The translations under genes were made by a program, and so were the position numbers. Of a DNA stretch of 17,840 bases, positions 13,218-17,840 are shown in pieces (position 1 is the stretch's first letter; the number at the start of each line of letters is the position of its first letter). The stretch spans positions 1 to 17,840 of the forward strand of contig CAJGBR010000031.1 in NCBI GenBank assembly GCA_904501625.1. The letters run 5' to 3'. The notes beneath the pieces are model-generated. The model saw nothing but the letters and a program-made list of their open reading frames with translations, was not told the origin of the DNA and did not search any database. The DNA comes from an uncultured Rikenellaceae bacterium. Its GTDB lineage: Bacteria > Bacteroidota > Bacteroidia > Bacteroidales > Rikenellaceae.

Positions 13218-16109
13218 ATGAATAAAATCTTTTGTTTGGCAGCTGCCATAGTAACATTAATGCTCACGGGCTGCAAGGATTATGATTCCGACATTGCGGA
13301 AATCAACGACCGTCTTGATGGAATTGAAAACACAAAAATCGCAACAATCCAATCACAGATTAGGGCAATTAATACGTCGCTTCCGAAGTTGGAAAATGCC
13401 AATAAGGAGTTAAGAACGTACATTACTGCATTGCAGAATAGCACATCTAAACTTAATGATGATATTGCTACAGCAAATCGGCAAATTGCAGAATTAAAGC
13501 AATCAACTGAGTCCAATAACACGAAAATAGATAGTGCGCTTGTTCTGATAGAGCAGGTAAAGAGTGATATTCAATCTGAATTATTTGCTATTAATACTCT
13601 TGTAGAAAACCTTCGAAATAAGGATACAGAGTTGAATGGCAAAATCAATGAGTTGCAAAAATATGTAGATGACGAACTCTCTGAGATGGAAGATTGGTCA
13701 TTGGCAACTTTTGGAACTTTAGAGAAACAGAATGTCCTTATTAATGATGTAGCAACGATTAAAGAACAGATTGCTACAATTAATAACAATATCTTACAAC
13801 TTGAAACTCGCATCAATGGAAAGATTGCAACAGATATTGCCGCAGCGGTATCTTCACTCAATTCAACTATTCAAGGCAAGGTTCAAGAAATAACAACCAA
13901 CTACACTGCAGCACTTGCTACTGCAAAAGAAGATATTACATCAGCCTATACAAGTGCAATTTCCGACGCGATTACATCATTGGAAAATTCGATGAAATCG
14001 TGGGTGAATGAGCAGTTGAAGGGGTACTACACCATTGCTGAAATTGATAGCAAATTATCGGTATTGCGAACATTTGTTAACGACGAAGATGAAAAGTTGC
14101 AGGGCGAAATTAGCAATTTAACAGAGGCTCTTGCTAATGCGAGAAACGAATTGACTACGGCCTATACCAATGCAATCAAGGCGGCTATTGAGGATAATAA
14201 CGGCGTAATCGACAATAAGATTGCAGGTCAGATAGCCACAGTTAATTCACGAATCGACAATGAGATTGCGGCAATCAATCTCAAGATAGCAAATCTTCAG
14301 TCGCAGATTGACAAGAACAGCGCAGATATTGCGAAGTTGTTGGCTCGTATTCAATCTGTATCGTATGTTCCGAAATACTCGGACGGCAAGGCTACGGTTT
14401 TCTACGGATCTGTAGGAAGTCGTGTAGAATTTGATTTCTTGGTGTCTCCGAAATCCGTAGTAACCGAGATAGCCGCGAACTACAACAACATTCTTGCAAT
14501 TAAGGCTGTAAACACAATAACTCGCGCCGTAGAATTTATTGATATGCCGATATTGTCGTGCGCAGCCGATACTACCAACGGTGTAATAACAGTTACAGCA
14601 TTGGCAGAAAATTTGCCCGAAACATTCTTCAATGGTGCAACATCGGCAAGTGCTGCGCTGTTCATTTCGGACGGAAATATCAATATTACTTCGGATTATG
14701 TGTCACTTTCAAAAACAGAAGGCTCTTTTTATGATGAAATTTGGTACACATCGAGTGATGGTCAGGTAGTGAATCCAAGTAATTCTAGATTTGGAGCAAA
14801 TATCGTATCAAATACCTATAGCAATGGCATAGGAGTAATTAAATTTGACGGTAATGTTACTTCGATTGGAGATTATGCATTCCGTGATTGTACAGGCTTG
14901 ACAAACATCACAATTCCCAATAGTGTGACAAGTATTGAATACGGAGCATTCGATGGTTGCACAGGTTTGACAAGCATCACAATTCCCAATAGCGTAATAA
15001 GAATTGAGCGGTATGCATTCGATGGTTGTGGGAATTTGACAAGCATCACAATCCCCAATAGCGAGACAAGCATTAGGGAGCGTGCATTCCGTGATTGTTC
15101 AAGTTTGATAAGTGTTACAATCCCCAATGGTGTGACAAGTATTGAATACGGAGCATTCGATGGTTGCACAGAATTGACAAATATTACAATCCCCAATAGC
15201 GTGACAAGTATTGGTGAATATGCATTCAAGGAATGCATAGGATTGACAAGCATAACTATTCCCGAAAGTGTGACAAACATTGGCGATTACACATTCAGGG
15301 GTTGTACGAGTTTGACAAGTGTTACAATCCCAAATAGTGTGACAAGTATTGGTAATAATGCATTCTCTTATTGTCCGAATTTGACAAGCATTACAATCCC
15401 AGATAGTGTGAAAAGTATTGGAATTTATGCATTTTACGGTTGTGCAGGATTGACAAGTGTTACAATTCCCAATAGTGTAACAAGTATTGGTGAATATGCA
15501 TTCAGTGGATGTACAGGATTGACAAATATTACAATTTCCAATAGCGTGACAAGTATTGGTGAATATGTATTCTCTGGTTGCACAGGATTGACAAGTATTA
15601 CAATCCCCAATAGTGTGAAAAGTATTGGCAGTAACGCATTCAGGGGTTGTACGAGTTTGACAAGCATTACAATCCCCAATAGTGTGACAAGCATTGGAAA
15701 ATATGCATTCTATCAATGTACAGGCTTGACAAACATCACAATTCCCAATAGTGTAACAAGTATTGAATACGGAGCATTCGCTGAATGTACAGGCTTGACA
15801 AGCGTCACAATCCTCGAAGGCGTGACAAGCATTGGTGATTATGCATTCTATGGTTGTACAGGCTTGACAAACATCACAATTCCCAATAGTGTGACAAGCA
15901 TTGGGGAAAGAGCATTCTATCAATGTACAGGCTTGACAAGCATATACTGCAAGGCTAAATCTGTACCTGTAGCATCATCTTACATAGTTTACTTTTACAT
16001 AGATTCTGCGAAAATTTATGTACCGATGGAGTCGGTTGATGCCTATAAGAGCGCCGTTGGTTGGAAAGACTATGCAGATAAAATTGTGGGATACAATTTT
16101 GGTGAATAA
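13218..16109 (+). CDS. Coiled-coil plus BspA-type LRR surface lipoprotein
   Basis: 963 residues in four parts. (1) Lipoprotein signal with lipobox LTGC, C19, followed by KDYDSD, whose acidic residues suit surface export. (2) Residues about 25-390: a long heptad-rich, Cys- and Pro-poor coiled coil with related sub-segments such as SAYTSAISDAI and TAYTNAIKAAI, a likely stalk. (3) Residues about 391-545: a beta-rich linker starting YVPKYSDGKATVFYGS, a sequence style common in Bacteroidales surface proteins. (4) Residues 547-914: fifteen full and one partial 23-residue LRR_5 units of consensus VTSIGxYAFxGCTGLTSITIPNS, then the cap YVPMESVDAYKSAVGWKDYA. It is probably an adhesin or ligand-binding protein on a stalk. 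The repeats are far more uniform than in the LRR lipoprotein at 7243-9471, implying recent expansion or homogenisation. Confidence 0.93.
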   Translation: MNKIFCLAAAIVTLMLTGCKDYDSDIAEINDRLDGIENTKIATIQSQIRAINTSLPKLENANKELRTYITALQNSTSKLNDDIATANRQIAELKQSTESNNTKIDSALVLIEQVKSDIQSELFAINTLVENLRNKDTELNGKINELQKYVDDELSEMEDWSLATFGTLEKQNVLINDVATIKEQIATINNNILQLETRINGKIATDIAAAVSSLNSTIQGKVQEITTNYTAALATAKEDITSAYTSAISDAITSLENSMKSWVNEQLKGYYTIAEIDSKLSVLRTFVNDEDEKLQGEISNLTEALANARNELTTAYTNAIKAAIEDNNGVIDNKIAGQIATVNSRIDNEIAAINLKIANLQSQIDKNSADIAKLLARIQSVSYVPKYSDGKATVFYGSVGSRVEFDFLVSPKSVVTEIAANYNNILAIKAVNTITRAVEFIDMPILSCAADTTNGVITVTALAENLPETFFNGATSASAALFISDGNINITSDYVSLSKTEGSFYDEIWYTSSDGQVVNPSNSRFGANIVSNTYSNGIGVIKFDGNVTSIGDYAFRDCTGLTNITIPNSVTSIEYGAFDGCTGLTSITIPNSVIRIERYAFDGCGNLTSITIPNSETSIRERAFRDCSSLISVTIPNGVTSIEYGAFDGCTELTNITIPNSVTSIGEYAFKECIGLTSITIPESVTNIGDYTFRGCTSLTSVTIPNSVTSIGNNAFSYCPNLTSITIPDSVKSIGIYAFYGCAGLTSVTIPNSVTSIGEYAFSGCTGLTNITISNSVTSIGEYVFSGCTGLTSITIPNSVKSIGSNAFRGCTSLTSITIPNSVTSIGKYAFYQCTGLTNITIPNSVTSIEYGAFAECTGLTSVTILEGVTSIGDYAFYGCTGLTNITIPNSVTSIGERAFYQCTGLTSIYCKAKSVPVASSYIVYFYIDSAKIYVPMESVDAYKSAVGWKDYADKIVGYNFGE
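14856..15959 (+). repeat. Tandem 69-bp repeat array (16 units) encoding LRRs
   Basis: Units begin at 14856 and every 69 bp after it, with no indels, to the last, partly diverged unit at 15891-15959. Each encodes one 23-residue LRR. Similarity is high at DNA level: 14889-14952 and 15717-15780, exactly 12 units apart, differ at one base. The periodicity also creates long spurious reading frames on the opposite strand. Confidence 0.95.
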
Positions 16110-16120
16110 TCTTTAATAAC

Positions 16121-16157
16121 ATTATATTGTCGGTAGTCAGACTACCGACGATATAAT
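16121..16157 (+). terminator. Long hairpin after the LRR lipoprotein gene
   Basis: ATTATATT-GTCGGTAGTC at 16121-16138, central A, then GACTACCGAC-GATATAAT at 16140-16157. All 18 positions are complementary, one as a G-U pair. The stop of the lipoprotein gene is 12 bp upstream. There is no clean T-run after it, so it may end transcription, protect the mRNA 3' end, or be a protein-binding palindrome. Confidence 0.6.
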
Positions 16158-16420
16158 GCATTTCATAAATTTCTTACGTTTTTCGAAGAACAAGAGGTGG
16201 TGATGCGTGCAACTATCAATGTGCACGATGTTGGAAGTTACTATCGTCTCGGTACATTCACATTCCATAATAGTGCGAAAAGCGATATCAAAAAACAGAG
16301 TAGAATATTTTTTTACATACATCGCACCATCGATAGATTTTTTTTATATCTTTGGTGTACTAAACATAAAAAACACTGATTAAGAAACAGATATAATGAT
16401 TTAATATACATATTTCATTA
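16158..16420. other. Intergenic stretch without a recognisable gene
   Basis: Low-complexity AT-rich DNA with several T-runs (around 16309 and 16339). A 60-codon frame at 16197-16379 has no recognisable motif and starts with GTG; I do not consider it a gene. No tRNA or insertion-sequence ends were seen. Confidence 0.5.
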
Positions 16421-16422
16421 AC

Positions 16423-16437
16423 AGAACTTTAAGTTCT
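16423..16437. promoter_or_regulatory. 15-bp palindrome upstream of the structured region
   Basis: AGAACTT-T-AAGTTCT is a perfect dyad about a single central T. A poor promoter match overlaps it (TTTA at 16400-16403, 20 bp, GAACTTTA at 16424-16431). It could be an operator or part of the promoter for the structured RNA that starts just downstream. Confidence 0.35.
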
Positions 16438-16441
16438 TATT

Positions 16442-16740
16442 CCTTCAACTCGAAATCGGCAAAATTTCTAAATGTAATGGGAATAAGTTTTGGAAGTTCA
16501 CACCTACGGGTGTGGGTTATTCTTGCTTATACATTACATTGGCTTTGCCGAGCCGCGAGTTGATATAGGTAAAGGATAGGTTCACACCTTTCTTTTATCT
16601 ATTACATAAGGCTTCAAGTTCAGTCTACTAACCGAAGCCTATGCCAGCCAAATCTCAAACATCACAGATAGTTTCACGACCTGTGCCAATGATGAAACAG
16701 GACGTACCTCCTGAATATCTTCCTAACTTTGATTAGGAAG
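16442..16740 (+). ncRNA. Candidate structured RNA or long structured 5' leader
   Basis: Five hairpins occur in about 300 nt. H1 (16442-16569) is a long nested stem: TCAACTCG/CGAGTTGA, CGGCAAA/TTTGCCG, AATGTAATG/CATTACATT, ATAAG/CTTAT, and an apical CACACC-TACG-GGTGTG. H2 (16569-16605) is an imperfect stem whose loop repeats TTCACACC. H3 is AGGCTTC 16609-16615 with GAAGCCT 16634-16640. H4 is ACG-A-CCTGT 16676-16684 with ACAGG-A-CGT 16697-16705. H5 is CTTCCTAA-CTTTGA-TTAGGAAG 16719-16740, followed by a T-rich stretch. There is no convincing reading frame through it. It ends 59 bp before the ATG of the outer-membrane gene, so it may be that gene's leader or a separate RNA ended by H5. I do not recognise its family; it lacks the B12 box and other riboswitch signatures I looked for. 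Confidence 0.5.
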
Positions 16741-16799
16741 CAGACTTTATTTTCTCCAAATACATTCAAAGAAATTTCATTCACTTAAACTTAAATAAT

Positions 16800-17840
16800 A
16801 TGCAAAGAAAACGATTGATTCCGCTATTACTGCCCGATAGGGATAAAATAGCAAGCGTGTGTCTTATCGCCTTGTTCTCTGTCATATTCTCCGTCACTGC
16901 CTCGGCACAGACGAATGAAAATGGCATACCAGACAAGAGTGAATATAATAAGGACGTGCGCACAAAAACTTGGAGCATCTATGCACAAGGTGGTCTTTCT
17001 TGGGCTACCGGTGTATGGTATGAGAATGTAAACGCCAAGAAGAGTTACGGTATGGCACCAGCTGTAGGCGGAGGTGTCGATTATACTATCCGTCCGTGGA
17101 TTCGTGTCGGTGCAGAGTATTTGTGGTCACGCTACCGCCGTGAACAGCAACTATCATCACTTGATGCAGCACAGATGCCTATCAAGGCTTATGGCAATTA
17201 CTTGATGAACTACCACAATGCCAAATTGGGTGTAGGCTTCAATTTTATGGAGTTCTGGCCTCGCCGTCAGGCTCAATGGCTAAACATTTGGGTAGGTACA
17301 GGTGCAGGCTATATGATGGCAAAAGGTAATGAGTATGGCATCTATTTCGGTACTACCATTACAGAAAACGGTACATCAAAACCAGTAACAGGTGACATCA
17401 CAATTGACAACAATTCGAATGTCAGCATTCAAGGCAATGTACGCACTACCAACGATCACTCTTCTTTCAACCGCTTCTACATTCCTGCATCGCTGCACGT
17501 GGAATTCGATGTCAGCCGTCAGGTAACCATCGGCTTGAAGGGTGAAATGGACTTCGTGATAAACCGCAAGGACATTGCTCCTAAGAGTCTTGCATTCGGT
17601 CTTGTAACTCTTCGTTATAATTTTGTTCCCGGAAAGGCGAAGAAGATGAAGAAGCATTACGACAGCCGTTTGGCTGCGATGAATGCGAATGTCGCTGACG
17701 CTCTCCGCAGAGCAGACGCCGAGAAAGCACGTGCCGATCAGGCAGAAGCAGCACGTCAGCGCTTAGCACAGGAAAATGCAGACTTACAACGTCAGTTGAA
17801 CGATTGTCAGCAGAGCAAAGCAAACGTTGTAGTTGAAAAA
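16800..17840 (+). CDS. Outer-membrane beta-barrel protein with coiled-coil tail, OmpA-like (3' partial)
   Basis: The frame is open from ATG 16800 to the right edge (347 codons, no stop). Residues 1-36 form a signal peptide with an unusually long basic N-region (MQRKRLIPLLLPDRDK), a hydrophobic core and cleavage expected at ASA-QT. Residues about 55-275 show alternating, aromatic-rich strands (IYAQGGLSWATG, IRVGAEYLWSRY, YHNAKLGVGFNFM, WLNIWVGTGAGYMM, VTIGLKGEMDF, LAFGLVTLRYNF) as in an eight-stranded OmpA-like barrel. From about 280 it becomes a charged, Ala/Gln/Arg-rich coiled coil (RADAEKARADQAEAARQRLA). An OmpA peptidoglycan-binding domain may follow outside the window. Similar proteins sit in Bacteroidales accessory surface-structure loci; that context cannot be seen here. 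Confidence 0.85.
   Translation, partial: MQRKRLIPLLLPDRDKIASVCLIALFSVIFSVTASAQTNENGIPDKSEYNKDVRTKTWSIYAQGGLSWATGVWYENVNAKKSYGMAPAVGGGVDYTIRPWIRVGAEYLWSRYRREQQLSSLDAAQMPIKAYGNYLMNYHNAKLGVGFNFMEFWPRRQAQWLNIWVGTGAGYMMAKGNEYGIYFGTTITENGTSKPVTGDITIDNNSNVSIQGNVRTTNDHSSFNRFYIPASLHVEFDVSRQVTIGLKGEMDFVINRKDIAPKSLAFGLVTLRYNFVPGKAKKMKKHYDSRLAAMNANVADALRRADAEKARADQAEAARQRLAQENADLQRQLNDCQQSKANVVVEK

Noticed and set aside
15099..15923. A 274-codon Cys-rich repetitive reading frame on the - strand, with others at 14873-15280 and 15434-15694.
   Set aside because: They are shadows of the 69-bp repeat array: an indel-free periodic sequence without stops in one frame stays open in others. The + strand frame has a lipoprotein signal and real LRR motifs.
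14856..15959. CRISPR-like regular repeats.
   Set aside because: The 69-bp units are contiguous coding sequence with no unique spacers, and every unit translates to an LRR.
16197..16379. A 60-codon reading frame between the LRR lipoprotein and the structured region.
   Set aside because: GTG start, no motif, low-complexity end rich in Phe and Lys, no promoter or homologous look.
16442..16740. Possible cobalamin riboswitch, because GGGAA occurs at 16479-16483.
   Set aside because: The B12 box and the other conserved cobalamin-riboswitch blocks are missing. I also saw no TPP, SAM or other familiar riboswitch signature, nor a group II intron domain V.

Overview
The window looks like chromosomal DNA of a member of the Bacteroidota, most likely order Bacteroidales. 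DNA is AT-rich, start codons lack clear Shine-Dalgarno sequences, several intergenic regions carry the Bacteroidetes promoter (-33 TTTG, about 19-20 bp, -7 TAnnTTTG), and there are BspA-type leucine-rich-repeat lipoproteins with acidic residues after the lipidated Cys. The genus cannot be named from the sequence alone.

Region 1 (1-7011, all +): two MATE-family exporters in tandem (the first cut by the window edge), then a tightly packed housekeeping run: YicC-type RNase, guanylate kinase, NadD, a small TPR-like protein, a YqaA/DedA-like membrane protein and shikimate dehydrogenase. Gaps of 1-13 bp and short overlaps suggest one operon. A further membrane protein follows with its own probable promoter. 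Region 2 (7012-10516, mainly -): paired hairpins at a convergent junction, then a 742-residue surface LRR lipoprotein that begins only 13 bp after asd (aspartate-semialdehyde dehydrogenase). Region 3 (10647-11641, +): an M15 peptidase overlapping by ATGA a membrane-anchored coiled-coil protein, resembling a phage endolysin/spanin pair with no other phage genes in view. Region 4 (11753-12890): SDR-type L-threonine 3-dehydrogenase, then tRNA-Thr(GGT) with a complete promoter and terminator.

Region 5 (12900-17840) looks accessory. It holds a short XRE-like helix-turn-helix protein whose last codons form its own terminator hairpin, a 963-residue lipoprotein made of a long coiled coil and about 16 nearly identical 23-residue LRRs, and about 690 bp without a convincing gene. 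The last part of that stretch (16442-16740) is densely structured: a long nested stem-loop followed by four more hairpins. It leads into an outer-membrane beta-barrel protein with a coiled-coil tail that runs off the right edge. This structured leader or RNA is the most interesting object in the window.
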